From a virus: a stretch of DNA of 23,124 nt. Position numbers and translations under genes: made by a program. The stretch lies in the IMG/VR virus record IMGVR_UViG_3300044797_000116, positions 1 through 23,124 of that record; one strand, 5' to 3'. The notes beneath the pieces are model-generated. The model searched no databases. It saw only the letters and a list, made by a program, of their open reading frames with translations, and was not told where the DNA came from. This document shows positions 1 to 6,989 of the stretch, piece by piece. The first letter of the stretch is position 1. Each line of letters begins with the position of its first letter.

Positions 1-2
1 CC

Positions 3-368
3 GGGTCCTCTGTGTCGACGGACTCATCGAGTAATGTCTTGCTATCGCCCATCAGCGGCCAGTACGTGGGTATCTCCAGTCACATCGCGGCCACCCAGGC
101 CAACGGGATCACTACCAGCTCCTGCGGGTCTGGCTCATCGGTCACATCCGGGTCCAACGACACCAGAGGAAACATTCACGTGGGGTCGGGCGCCACGGCA
201 TGCACGGTGGTTTTCAGTTCCGGCTACCCGACGGCCCCGGTGTGCGTGATAGCCTCCACCAGCACGACAGGCGCGGGTCTGTATATTTCGTCTGTCGCCA
301 CCGGTCAGTTCGTGGTAGCTGGTACGGTTATAGCCGGCTCTCATTTTAACTATCAATGCTTTCAATAG
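3..368 (+). CDS. Phage fibre-like structural protein, C-terminal part (5' truncated)
   Basis: The reading frame is open from the left edge of the window, so this is the C-terminal end of a longer protein and the GTG at position 12 need not be its start. The visible 122 residues are rich in Ser, Thr, Gly and Val with almost no charge, typical of beta-rich phage fibre tips. The segment around TRGNIHVGSGATACTVVFSS followed by TAPVCVIAS resembles a C-terminal fold seen at the end of many phage fibre and virion proteins, where a Gly-rich strand is followed by Cys-Thr-Val-x-Phe and a Thr-Ala-Pro-Val-Cys motif. Its probable role is host binding or capping of a trimeric fibre. The next gene begins 9 bases downstream, and its Shine-Dalgarno (AGGAGA) overlaps this gene's stop codon. 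The family is inferred from composition and motif only. Confidence 0.6.
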   Translation, partial: GSSVSTDSSSNVLLSPISGQYVGISSHIAATQANGITTSSCGSGSSVTSGSNDTRGNIHVGSGATACTVVFSSGYPTAPVCVIASTSTTGAGLYISSVATGQFVVAGTVIAGSHFNYQCFQ

Positions 369-377
369 GAGAACTTT

Positions 378-635
378 ATGAAGCACTTTCTTGTCGCGTT
401 CCTTTTAGTCATGATGGGTTTCATCATGGAAACAAGTGGGCAGACAGCCAACAAAACCCCAGCTCCAGGTCAGCAGCAGGCGCAGGTCTGCCCGAATCTC
501 GCGTATTGTAACGCGATGCTCACCGTGTATAAGTATCAGCAGTCTCAGTACGACTCCAGGGTCACCGCTCAAGTCACCGCGCTTCAGGCGGCGATCGCGG
601 CTATGCCGAGCCCGAGCCCGTCCCCGACCCCCTAA
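378..635 (+). CDS. Small secreted protein with Pro/Ser tail
   Basis: I do not recognise a family for this 85-residue protein. It begins MKHFLVAFLLVMMGFIM, a basic residue followed by a hydrophobic stretch of about 13, which reads as a Sec signal peptide with likely cleavage near SGQ at residues 20-22. It could instead be an uncleaved membrane anchor. The mature part contains two Cys (CPNLAYC) that could form a disulfide in the periplasm, a Gln/Tyr-rich helical stretch, and a low-complexity PSPSPSPTP end. The start is supported by AGGAGA at 367-372, five bases upstream. The Pro/Ser tail resembles the end of the lipoprotein ending at 22372, although the codons differ. A role in lysis (spanin-like) or envelope interaction is possible but not shown. 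Confidence 0.65.
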   Translation: MKHFLVAFLLVMMGFIMETSGQTANKTPAPGQQQAQVCPNLAYCNAMLTVYKYQQSQYDSRVTAQVTALQAAIAAMPSPSPSPTP

Positions 636-662
636 AGCGCACGTCAACCGAAGAGGTTACCT

Positions 663-950
663 ATGGCATCCGGAAAGAAGATCAAAGACATAGAGGATGA
701 AATGGATGACGCAGCTGTGGCTCCCCGGCCTAAGACCAAAACGCCGGAAGAAATGAAGCAGAATCCTAACGATCTCCTCGAGCCAGAGGTCAGCCAGACC
801 CTCAAAGAGCAGCAGGATAAGCTCGATCGCACGTGGCAGGTGGGCATCGGCGAGCAAGATCACGACAAGGAAACTAAGCCAGCCCTGCCCGGATCCGGCG
901 CGAGCGAGGGACGGGGCTCCCACAAGTGGGGAGTGTACGATAACTCCTAA
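663..950 (+). CDS. Small highly charged hypothetical protein
   Basis: This 95-residue protein is not one I recognise. It is hydrophilic and rich in Lys, Glu, Asp and Pro, with no hydrophobic core, signal peptide or Cys, so it may be largely disordered. The N-terminal third (KKIKDIEDEMDD) and the middle (LEPEVSQTLKEQQDKLDRTW) could form short helices. The C-terminus is Gly/Ser-rich and ends WGVYDNS. An AGAGG Shine-Dalgarno at 652-656 sits six bases before the ATG. It lies between the small secreted protein and the metallophosphoesterase, all in the same direction. Codon use matches its neighbours, which supports it being a real gene. Confidence 0.6.
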   Translation: MASGKKIKDIEDEMDDAAVAPRPKTKTPEEMKQNPNDLLEPEVSQTLKEQQDKLDRTWQVGIGEQDHDKETKPALPGSGASEGRGSHKWGVYDNS

Positions 951-998
951 CGCGCCAGCCCTAGACTTATCCACAAATCAGCCGTGTAATTAGGGTCA

Positions 999-2189
999 AT
1001 GGATGAATATACCGTTGACGAGCTGGTAAAAGACCTAAAACGAATAGCGAAGAGGCTGGATCGACCGCCTCACGACTTCGGAGAGTACCAGGCCTCCGGT
1101 GGGAAGTATAAGCACTGGCAGTTCCGGAAGCGCGGTGGCTTCGCAGGCATCATGGTGATGGCGGGTTTCTCCGCGTCGGAGATCACGCTCGCAAAGCTTC
1201 GCACCGATAACAAACACCTGCAGGCCAGGATCGCCGCTCTCGAGGGGATCGCCGTGAGCTCGGCGAGGATGCGCGAGATGATCATGGAGATCGACCCGGA
1301 CTCCATCGAGCCCGACAACGACTGGCTGAAGGGGCCCCAGAAGCCATCCAGGAACCACGGCTTCGCGCAGATGCTCCTGTCGGACATCCACTTCGACGAG
1401 GTGGTGAGGCCGGAGCAGATCGGGGGCTGCAATGCTTACAATCGAGAAGTCGCTACCCGACGCCTTAAGAACACTTTTAGAAACGCCGTCAGGGTTCTCA
1501 AGAGTCACATGTCTAGTCCCAGTTACGACGGGATCGTCTGTAACCTGGGTGGCGATATGCTTAGCGGAAACATCCACGAGGAGCTTGTCGAGACGAACGA
1601 GGCGTGCATCAACGAGTCGATCCTCGCGCTCACGGAGATCCTCGTCGAGGGGATAGGCGGGCTGGCCGACGAGTTCGGAAAGGTGTTCGTCCCATGCGTG
1701 ACCGGCAACCATGGCCGGATGCACCGGAAGCCTCGCGCCAAGAACAGGGCCTTCGAGAATTTCGAATGGCTAATCTATCAGTACGTGGCGCGTTACTTCA
1801 AGAGCGACCCCAGAATAAGTTTTGATATCCCTGACGGGCCGGACTGCGTGTATCCTCTCTATAAGCGCCGCTACCTGTTGACTCACGGGGATCAGTTTCG
1901 GGGCGGCGATGGTGTGGGCGGGATCATGGTCCCGATCATGCGAGGGGCATCTAAGAAGTCAGTACGTCAACAAGCCATAGGCTCTCCGTTTGACGTCATT
2001 CTCATGGGCCACTGGCACCGCTACATACACACCAACGACATCATCATCAACGGCTCAGTGAAGGGCTACGACGAGTACGCCTCTCAGGGAAACTTCCCAT
2101 TCGAGCCGCCCCAGCAGGCCCTCTGGGTGGAGCACCCCGAGTATGGCATGACCTTCCGGTGCCCGATCCTATGCGACAAGGGCAAGTAG
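999..2189 (+). CDS. Calcineurin-like metallophosphoesterase
   Basis: This 396-residue protein carries the complete metallophosphoesterase signature in order: D129-x-H131 in LLSDIHFDE, D186 in GGDMLSG, N237-H238 in TGNHGR, H296 in LTHGDQ, and H338-x-H340 in GHWHRY. These residues normally bind two metal ions and hydrolyse phosphoesters, and phage members may act as nucleases or phosphatases. The third motif is GNHGR rather than the common GNHD/E. Residues 1-57 (ending GGFAGIMVMAG) resemble the homing-endonuclease-associated repeat, a small DNA-binding helical module, and a short helical linker (residues 61-95) follows. That architecture suggests action on nucleic acid, but the substrate cannot be told. 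The Shine-Dalgarno is weak (TAGGG). The next small gene overlaps or abuts the stop. No transmembrane or secretion signal is visible, so it is cytoplasmic. Confidence 0.88.
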   Translation: MDEYTVDELVKDLKRIAKRLDRPPHDFGEYQASGGKYKHWQFRKRGGFAGIMVMAGFSASEITLAKLRTDNKHLQARIAALEGIAVSSARMREMIMEIDPDSIEPDNDWLKGPQKPSRNHGFAQMLLSDIHFDEVVRPEQIGGCNAYNREVATRRLKNTFRNAVRVLKSHMSSPSYDGIVCNLGGDMLSGNIHEELVETNEACINESILALTEILVEGIGGLADEFGKVFVPCVTGNHGRMHRKPRAKNRAFENFEWLIYQYVARYFKSDPRISFDIPDGPDCVYPLYKRRYLLTHGDQFRGGDGVGGIMVPIMRGASKKSVRQQAIGSPFDVILMGHWHRYIHTNDIIINGSVKGYDEYASQGNFPFEPPQQALWVEHPEYGMTFRCPILCDKGK

Positions 2190-2410
2190 TGGTCAGGGCT
2201 GACGTGATCTCTCAGGATTGCGCCATCAAGCTCCTGACCGGACAGAGCAAGGAGCTGAAGGAGGGTGCCTTCGTCAAGTGGATCCACCCCTACTATTGGC
2301 CCGCCCACGCCAAGGACTTTCTCGGGTGCGATTACTTCCATTTAGTCCACTCCCAGTGGGGAATGGGGTTCGTCTACCAAGATTGCCTTCGCCTGGGTTC
2401 GTCGCCGTGA
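2171..2410 (+). CDS. Small hypothetical protein
   Basis: This protein is about 79 residues long and of no family I recognise. It has a mixed, globular-looking composition with aromatic clusters (WIHPYYWPAH, YFHLVHSQWG), which argues against a random ORF. The start is uncertain. ATG at 2171 is chosen by codon preference and overlaps the phosphoesterase by 19 bases. GTG at 2159 is further upstream. GTG at 2189 overlaps the phosphoesterase TAG and has AGGGC just ahead of it, so translation could be coupled at that point. The gene is followed directly by the tRNA-like gene, so it would be the last coding unit of the leading segment. Confidence 0.55.
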   Translation: MRQGQVVVRADVISQDCAIKLLTGQSKELKEGAFVKWIHPYYWPAHAKDFLGCDYFHLVHSQWGMGFVYQDCLRLGSSP

Positions 2411-2421
2411 TAATAATGGGG

Positions 2422-2502
2422 TGTCCCGTAGCTCAGATGGCAGAGTGCGCGTCGGGTTCATGGCTTGACGGGAGGTCGTGAGTTCGAGTCTCACCGGGAC
2501 AC
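2422..2502 (+). tRNA. tRNA-like gene, anticodon CAT (Met-type), enlarged anticodon arm
   Basis: Most of a standard cloverleaf is visible. The acceptor stem is TGTCCCG (2422-2428) with CGGGACA (2495-2501), seven perfect pairs. T8-A9 are at 2429-2430. The D arm is GCTC (2431-2434) with GAGT (2443-2446), and its loop carries GG. The variable loop is AGGTC (2473-2477). The T arm is GTGAG (2478-2482), loop TTCGAGT, then CTCAC (2490-2494). The exception is the anticodon arm, 25 nt (2448-2472) instead of 17. It folds as a roughly nine-pair stem with one G-G mismatch and two G-U pairs, capped by the seven-base loop TTCATGG, giving anticodon CAT. No CCA is encoded: C2502 is followed by CAT. Pairing also extends outside the acceptor stem (G2420-C2503, G2421-C2502, then TAAT/ATTA-type pairs after a two-base bulge). 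It could be a Met/Ile2-type tRNA or a decayed or specialised tRNA-like element. Confidence 0.72.
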
Positions 2503-2566
2503 CATTATAAAAAAAACTTTGTATAGCCCTGATGTTTGTATAGGTTACTGAACTTAAGATACCCCA
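2503..2566 (+). promoter_or_regulatory. AT-rich spacer with repeated TTTGTATAG before head genes, possible promoter
   Basis: This is one of the few AT-rich stretches in the window. It lies between the tRNA-like gene and the head operon. TTTGTATAG occurs twice, at 2518-2526 and 2535-2543, a 17-base period. The copies contain TATAG-type -10-like elements and TTGTAT -35-like elements, but no well-spaced consensus pair is present. A phage-specific promoter or activator site is possible because the head genes begin at 2567. There is only a weak ribosome site (TAAGA) before that start. Confidence 0.3.
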
Positions 2567-3457
2567 ATGGACGTCATAACTCTCAGATCCCTGCCCTCAG
2601 AAGACATCATCAGGCTGAGAAACTCGGCCAAGATCGCGGACTCCCTCGAGAATAAATGGAACGGCAGGTTGGAGCGGGCACTCAACGACGTCACCCGGTC
2701 CTATATCAAAAACCTGGACAAGACGGGCAAGGTGATCGAGCCGTCGCTGATCGACGTCTTCTGCGAGCATTTCTTCGACGTCTCGATCAGGGCTATGCGT
2801 CACGCCATGGGCGAGACCGAGGAGCACAGTTCGCTCCCCAAGAGCACCGGATTAGCCCTGCCCAAGATCAGGATCCCCACCTCACTGAAAGATTTGATGA
2901 GGCTCTACGACCTCTACAGGAAGGGGAAATTCAAGCCAAAGAGGTCCGTCAAGCAGGCGAGGGAAATCCAGAAGCAATATCTCAAGAAGGTCTCCTCGGT
3001 GTGGGAGCGCCACTCGGAGGATTTCAGAGCCGGCGACGTCGCGACCCAAGAAATGGTCGTTCGGAAGATCCGTGAAGCCGCTCAGACCACGACGTCGCGG
3101 GCAAAGAACATTGTACGCACCGAAACGACGAATTACTATAACAAGGCGCGCAAGGAGTTCTACGACGAGTCGGACGACATCACCCATTATCTTTTCGTGG
3201 CTATCCGGGACGCGGCCACGTCTCCCTGGTGCAGCCCCTTGACGACTCATGGGATGCGCGGGAGATCCGGATTGGTCTACGCGAAGAGCGATCCACTGTG
3301 CAATAAGGAAAGGCCGGCCTGCCACCCCGGCTGCCGCAGCGAGTTCCTGCCCCTGAACAGGTTGAACCCAGCCCACCTGCGCTTCATCCAGAACCTGAGC
3401 ATTCAGCGCCGGGAGAACACCTGTTTCCCTTTGCTGAAAGGATGGAAGGCGGCGTAA
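2567..3457 (+). CDS. MuF-like phage head morphogenesis protein (minor head protein)
   Basis: This 296-residue protein belongs to the Mu gpF / SPP1 gp7 family, minor capsid proteins injected or retained near the portal that help procapsid assembly. The signature is in the C-terminal half: RTE at 184-186 followed by TTNYYNKARKEFYD, then RDAATSPWC at 214-222, and CHPGCR at 252-257, a typical Cys/His metal-site arrangement ending with LPLN. The N-terminal 170 residues are helical and charged and would contact portal or scaffold. In related phages this gene directly follows the portal gene. Here it follows a tRNA-like gene and an AT-rich spacer, so the portal lies elsewhere. The gene has only a weak Shine-Dalgarno. 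It is followed after 46 bases by the protease/scaffold gene. Confidence 0.85.
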   Translation: MDVITLRSLPSEDIIRLRNSAKIADSLENKWNGRLERALNDVTRSYIKNLDKTGKVIEPSLIDVFCEHFFDVSIRAMRHAMGETEEHSSLPKSTGLALPKIRIPTSLKDLMRLYDLYRKGKFKPKRSVKQAREIQKQYLKKVSSVWERHSEDFRAGDVATQEMVVRKIREAAQTTTSRAKNIVRTETTNYYNKARKEFYDESDDITHYLFVAIRDAATSPWCSPLTTHGMRGRSGLVYAKSDPLCNKERPACHPGCRSEFLPLNRLNPAHLRFIQNLSIQRRENTCFPLLKGWKAA

Positions 3458-3503
3458 CAGATTCCACTGGTAAGGGCGACTGTCTTCATTTAGGATCAGG
3501 GTC

Positions 3504-5354
3504 ATGTCCGTGTCCAAGCTTATTGCCGGCCAGCATTCATGTGTGGGCCATCTCTCCCAAGGCGACTCGACTCCAGCGGAACATCAGGCGGCCCTCGATA
3601 AGAAGGCGATGATCGTTTACTGCGGCAAGTTCCAGTCCATGGACGGGGAGGTCGAGATCACCGAGGCGCACTGCGACCAGCTCATCGCCAACCATAACGC
3701 TAAGCTCGAGGCTTTCGAGCGATCCGGACAGCGCGACACCGAATTCTTCTCGAAGATGCCGCCCCTGCAGCTGGACCACAGCACCTCGGCGAGGGATACT
3801 GTCGGGCGTGTCGCGGGCAAGCTGAGCAAGGGGACCTTTAAGAATCAGGACGGACTTCCCGTGACCTGCGTGAACGCGGACCGAATCGTCGTTCTCGGCA
3901 AGGGCAACGTGGAGCACGTGGTGGACGGCCGCTGGGCCAACGTGAGCATCGGCGCGGACCTCGAGGCAGGCGTTCTGAACGAGCTCTCGATCACTCCATT
4001 CCCAGCCGCCCCCAATGCCGCACTCCTGTCGAGGAAGCGGATGAACGACTGGAAGACTCACTCCAAGGGGTCCTATAAGGGCTATCCCTACCAGATCGAG
4101 ACCGACGACAACCAGTTTTTCGGCTACGTCGACAACATCGACTTCCAGGGTGTTGACGCCAAGGCCGTTCTGGAGCAGATTAAGAAGTACATTGACTCCA
4201 AGCCGGCCAATCTTGCCGGACCTCCAGGAGAAAAGACGGTCGAGCTTCCGGGAAAAGTGGATGAGGCGAAATGGAGCGAGGCTAAGAAAGCCGCCAAGAA
4301 ATCCTATCCAGATAAGCCAGAGGACGAGAGCTTCTGGAAGATAGTCACGACGATTTACAAAAACGAGGGTGGTGAGTTCCACTCCGAAGGAGATAAGATG
4401 GCTGAGACCAAAGACGAACTGAAGGCCCGACACATGAAAGAGAAGGAGTCTCTCGCTGCCGCCCACACCGACGAGCTGAAGAGCCACAAGCTCGAAGAAG
4501 TGAAGGGTAGGCACGAGGAGCAGATGAAGGCCCTCTCTGAGAAGCACGACGCTGAAATGAAGAAACTCGGCGTCGAAGAAGTCAAGAAGGATGAAGCTGG
4601 GGATCCAGGAGAAGTTAAAAAGCATACCGACGTCGGCGACGAACCAGAGCTTAAGGCTAAGATGGCCGCGATGCGCCCCAAGCTGGTGACTCTGGCGAAA
4701 TCCATCAGGTCCGGCGTCAGCTCCGGCCGTCTCGCTGCCCGCGAGCAGATGATCACGGCCAAGGTCGCGCGACTCCGAGCCGGGGCGAAGATGACCCCCG
4801 CCGAGCAGAAGAAGATCGACCTCGCCGCGCTTTCGAAGTCCAGCGACTCCGAGCTCGAGGCGTTTTTCAAGGGTTACGAGATCCGCGAGGACGTGATCGA
4901 CTCACGATTCCACGGCACCACGAAGGCCCTGAGCCTGGCCAATCTTCAGAAGTTCAGCGCGGACACCCGCCTGAAGGTTCTCGAGGCCGAGGCCCGCATG
5001 TCCGGCATCGGAGCCCCCATGACCGATGACCAGCGCAAGGACATGGCGGCGGCCGAGTCCCTCCCGATGTCCGACCCGCAGAAGGCTGCCGGCGCCGAGG
5101 GCGGATGGGAGCACATGATGAAGCACCTGGCCGGCTTGCTCGGTGAGCACCAGTTCAAGGACGCCGTCCTGGAGCACGTGAAGAAGATGATGGACATGAA
5201 GCACTTGGGAGAGATGGCCCCCGAGCATGCCGAAAACACCGAAAAACAAATGTCTGCTCTTGTAAAAGAGTACAACAAACTGCAAACTGAAGTCCAAGAC
5301 CTCACCGCAATGGTCGGCGAAGCCTTCGGTATTCAGAAAACCGAACTCGAGTAA
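3504..5354 (+). CDS. Mu gpI-like prohead protease fused to scaffold
   Basis: This 616-residue polyprotein joins a capsid maturation protease to an internal scaffold. Residues 35-180 are the protease domain, with likely catalytic H92 in LQLDHSTSARDTVGRV and S148 in WANVSIGADLE. The family-typical strand NELSITPFPAAPNAALLSR (159-177) follows. Residues 185-290 hold an extra module, including a YKGYPYQ segment and the helical WSEAKKAAKKSYPD...FWKIVTTIYKN block seen in phage structural proteins. Residues 299-616 are highly charged and predicted coiled coil (repeated KEKE, HEEQMKALSEKH), then helical with many Met and His, as expected for a scaffold that is degraded on maturation. The gene sits between MuF and the decoration protein, the usual place. 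A strong internal ribosome site precedes Met299 (see the nested gene). The start at 3504 has only CAGGG close by; an in-frame ATG at residue 36 also begins near the protease core. Confidence 0.85.
   Translation: MSVSKLIAGQHSCVGHLSQGDSTPAEHQAALDKKAMIVYCGKFQSMDGEVEITEAHCDQLIANHNAKLEAFERSGQRDTEFFSKMPPLQLDHSTSARDTVGRVAGKLSKGTFKNQDGLPVTCVNADRIVVLGKGNVEHVVDGRWANVSIGADLEAGVLNELSITPFPAAPNAALLSRKRMNDWKTHSKGSYKGYPYQIETDDNQFFGYVDNIDFQGVDAKAVLEQIKKYIDSKPANLAGPPGEKTVELPGKVDEAKWSEAKKAAKKSYPDKPEDESFWKIVTTIYKNEGGEFHSEGDKMAETKDELKARHMKEKESLAAAHTDELKSHKLEEVKGRHEEQMKALSEKHDAEMKKLGVEEVKKDEAGDPGEVKKHTDVGDEPELKAKMAAMRPKLVTLAKSIRSGVSSGRLAAREQMITAKVARLRAGAKMTPAEQKKIDLAALSKSSDSELEAFFKGYEIREDVIDSRFHGTTKALSLANLQKFSADTRLKVLEAEARMSGIGAPMTDDQRKDMAAAESLPMSDPQKAAGAEGGWEHMMKHLAGLLGEHQFKDAVLEHVKKMMDMKHLGEMAPEHAENTEKQMSALVKEYNKLQTEVQDLTAMVGEAFGIQKTELE
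4387..4392 (+). promoter_or_regulatory. Internal ribosome binding site for nested scaffold
   Basis: AAGGAG lies five bases before the in-frame ATG at 4398, inside the protease/scaffold gene. It is a better Shine-Dalgarno than the one at the gene's own start. It falls exactly at the boundary between the protease-plus-linker region and the coiled-coil scaffold region, which makes it unlikely to be a random occurrence. Confidence 0.6.
4398..5354 (+). CDS. Nested scaffold protein from internal start (same frame)
   Basis: Translation beginning at ATG 4398 would give a 318-residue protein identical to the C-terminal half of the protease/scaffold. It would be pure scaffold: charged coiled coil from about residues 1-60, then helical segments rich in Lys, Glu, Met and His. 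The perfect AAGGAG five bases upstream supports use of this start. Phage lambda (C and Nu3) and Mu (I and Z) make a separate scaffold in the same way, from an internal in-frame start in the protease gene. The full-length protein would be incorporated in small amounts and the short one in large amounts, guiding capsid protein assembly. Expression from this start is inferred. Confidence 0.55.
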   Translation: MAETKDELKARHMKEKESLAAAHTDELKSHKLEEVKGRHEEQMKALSEKHDAEMKKLGVEEVKKDEAGDPGEVKKHTDVGDEPELKAKMAAMRPKLVTLAKSIRSGVSSGRLAAREQMITAKVARLRAGAKMTPAEQKKIDLAALSKSSDSELEAFFKGYEIREDVIDSRFHGTTKALSLANLQKFSADTRLKVLEAEARMSGIGAPMTDDQRKDMAAAESLPMSDPQKAAGAEGGWEHMMKHLAGLLGEHQFKDAVLEHVKKMMDMKHLGEMAPEHAENTEKQMSALVKEYNKLQTEVQDLTAMVGEAFGIQKTELE

Positions 5355-5366
5355 GGAGATCAAATC

Positions 5367-5792
5367 ATGGGTTCTCAAGACGCACTCTTTAGTGGTTCAA
5401 TCTTTCGCAAAGACAATCCGATCATCCTTGCGTGCCGGCGTGACCTGGCGGCGTTTATGGGCGCCCGACTCGTTTACAGCGCCTACGACTACATGCCCGG
5501 GCAGGCCCTGGTCCGCGTGACCTCCACCGGTCTTTTCGACCGTTGGTCGAACGCTTCCGGCGGCACCTATGACTCTCCTTGCGTTCTGTTCGACCAGGTC
5601 ACCAACCCTGCTCAGCAGGAGAACAGCGCGGGCGGGACCCTCTCGGGTGTCTCGGGCTCGACGCTGGCAAGGGCTCTCATCAAGGGTATCGTCTACACGG
5701 CGAACCTGATCGATGCCGATTCAGGATTTAAAACCGCGCTGAAGTCGATCGACCGTTTCGACTCGGCGGCAACTCAGCTGACCACGTTCTAA
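5367..5792 (+). CDS. Head decoration protein (lambda gpD-like)
   Basis: This 141-residue protein lies between the scaffold and the major capsid gene, where lambda-type phages encode the trimeric decoration protein that binds and stabilises the expanded capsid. The pattern matches that family: a short N-terminal arm, then YMPGQALVRVTSTGLFDRW, a variable loop, a SPCVLFDQVTNPAQQ region, and LARALIKGIVYTANLI leading to a C-terminal DSGFKTALKSIDRF segment. AAGGAG at 5353-5358 overlaps the previous stop region, eight bases before the ATG, a strong ribosome site consistent with high expression. The next gene follows after nine bases. Assignment is by position and motif pattern. Confidence 0.75.
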   Translation: MGSQDALFSGSIFRKDNPIILACRRDLAAFMGARLVYSAYDYMPGQALVRVTSTGLFDRWSNASGGTYDSPCVLFDQVTNPAQQENSAGGTLSGVSGSTLARALIKGIVYTANLIDADSGFKTALKSIDRFDSAATQLTTF

Positions 5793-5801
5793 GGGGGACA
5801 A

Positions 5802-6977
5802 ATGGCCTTATATACAACTCCTGGTAATGAGTTTTTCACTGACGAGTACACTGCGGTGCTCCAGAAACTGGTGTTCGAAGTCGTCAACGACCCGAGCACC
5901 TACGAGGGCAGCCGCATCCTTCCGGCGGTGGCTATCCCCGTTAAGAAGATCCGAACCGAAGTCATCGAGGCGACGGGCGGTCTGACCAACGAGCACGTCC
6001 GCGGGACCGATGTCCAGTACATCCAGTCCTTCGGCAGCCGCGTCCAGGAGTACATCGCTCCTGAGTACAAGGAAGCGATCCACTACGACGAAGACAAGAT
6101 TCTGAACTTCCGAGAGCTCGGGCAGAACGACCCTTCGAAGCGCGGCGTTCGCCAGCTCATCAACGAGGACATCAAGCGGCTCAACCGCCGGCTCGAGGCC
6201 CGAATTGAGAAGCTCCGATGGGATAACATCTTCCTGGGTGGATTCGTCTACCAGGGCAAGACGTTCTCCTTCGGGATCCCCGCCTTCAACCAGGCGACCC
6301 CGATCACGGGTCTCTGGTCGACGGACGGAATCAGCGCGAACAACTCCGCCAACCCTTTGATCGACATCCGGTACTGGCTCGAGGGCGGCCTCAGCAAGTT
6401 CCGTAAGTACTCGATCATCCGCATGATCATGAACCCCAACACCGCTCGCTGGATCCTGGACAACGCGAACACGCGCTCGTTCCTGACCAGCTTCGGCGCC
6501 AACCCGCTCCTGGGTGAGTACACGGTTCAGAAGGTGCTCGGTCTCCTGATCCCGGGTGCTCCCGAGGTCCGGATCTACAAGGGCTGGTATCAGACTGAGG
6601 CCATCGGCACGGGGACCACGTCCTCGGGCGGGTCTCCCGCTCCCGGACAGATCACGGTTTCCGACGGCATCTACTTCATCCCAGACGGCGCCATCTTCTT
6701 TGAAGCCGCGCTGCCTGGCGGGGATAAGATCGGCGAGTTCGTGGAGGGTATCCACCTCGCCACGGGCACGGTCGACAGCCCTGGCTACGGTAAGTTCATC
6801 GTTCCCGAGGAGTGCATCGCTCCCGGCACGAAGGGCGGACCCGGAAACCCCTATATCGACATCGTGGCCGGCCTGCGCGGCGGCGTGAAGCTCGATCGCG
6901 CATTCGACGTCCTGACGGCCTCGGTCGTGGCATCTCTGCCAGTCCTGGCTAACCTGACGTCCGGCAACAGTCTCTAA
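5802..6977 (+). CDS. Major capsid protein (lambda gpE family)
   Basis: This 391-residue protein fits the E-type major capsid family with the HK97 fold. Visible family traits include the N-terminal DEYTAVLQKLVFEVVNDP and SRILPAVAIP region, the long helical stretch NRRLEARIEKLRWDNIFLGG, the YSIIRMIMNPNTARWILDN strand-helix, and the late GGVKLDRAFDVLTASVVASLP end. Length is near lambda E and other family members. Four hundred or more copies would form the shell. AGGGGG precedes the ATG by a few bases, and an intrinsic terminator follows the gene, consistent with it being the strongly expressed end of a head transcript. No Cys-rich or odd segments are seen, except a Ser/Gly/Pro loop at about 270-283 that may be surface exposed. 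Confidence 0.9.
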   Translation: MALYTTPGNEFFTDEYTAVLQKLVFEVVNDPSTYEGSRILPAVAIPVKKIRTEVIEATGGLTNEHVRGTDVQYIQSFGSRVQEYIAPEYKEAIHYDEDKILNFRELGQNDPSKRGVRQLINEDIKRLNRRLEARIEKLRWDNIFLGGFVYQGKTFSFGIPAFNQATPITGLWSTDGISANNSANPLIDIRYWLEGGLSKFRKYSIIRMIMNPNTARWILDNANTRSFLTSFGANPLLGEYTVQKVLGLLIPGAPEVRIYKGWYQTEAIGTGTTSSGGSPAPGQITVSDGIYFIPDGAIFFEAALPGGDKIGEFVEGIHLATGTVDSPGYGKFIVPEECIAPGTKGGPGNPYIDIVAGLRGGVKLDRAFDVLTASVVASLPVLANLTSGNSL

Positions 6978-6989
6978 GTGTGAATGGCG

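Noticed and set aside
3537-4625. Antisense frame opposite the protease/scaffold gene
   Set aside because: Shadow of a charged coiled-coil gene; it reads as Leu/Val-rich low complexity with no start signal.
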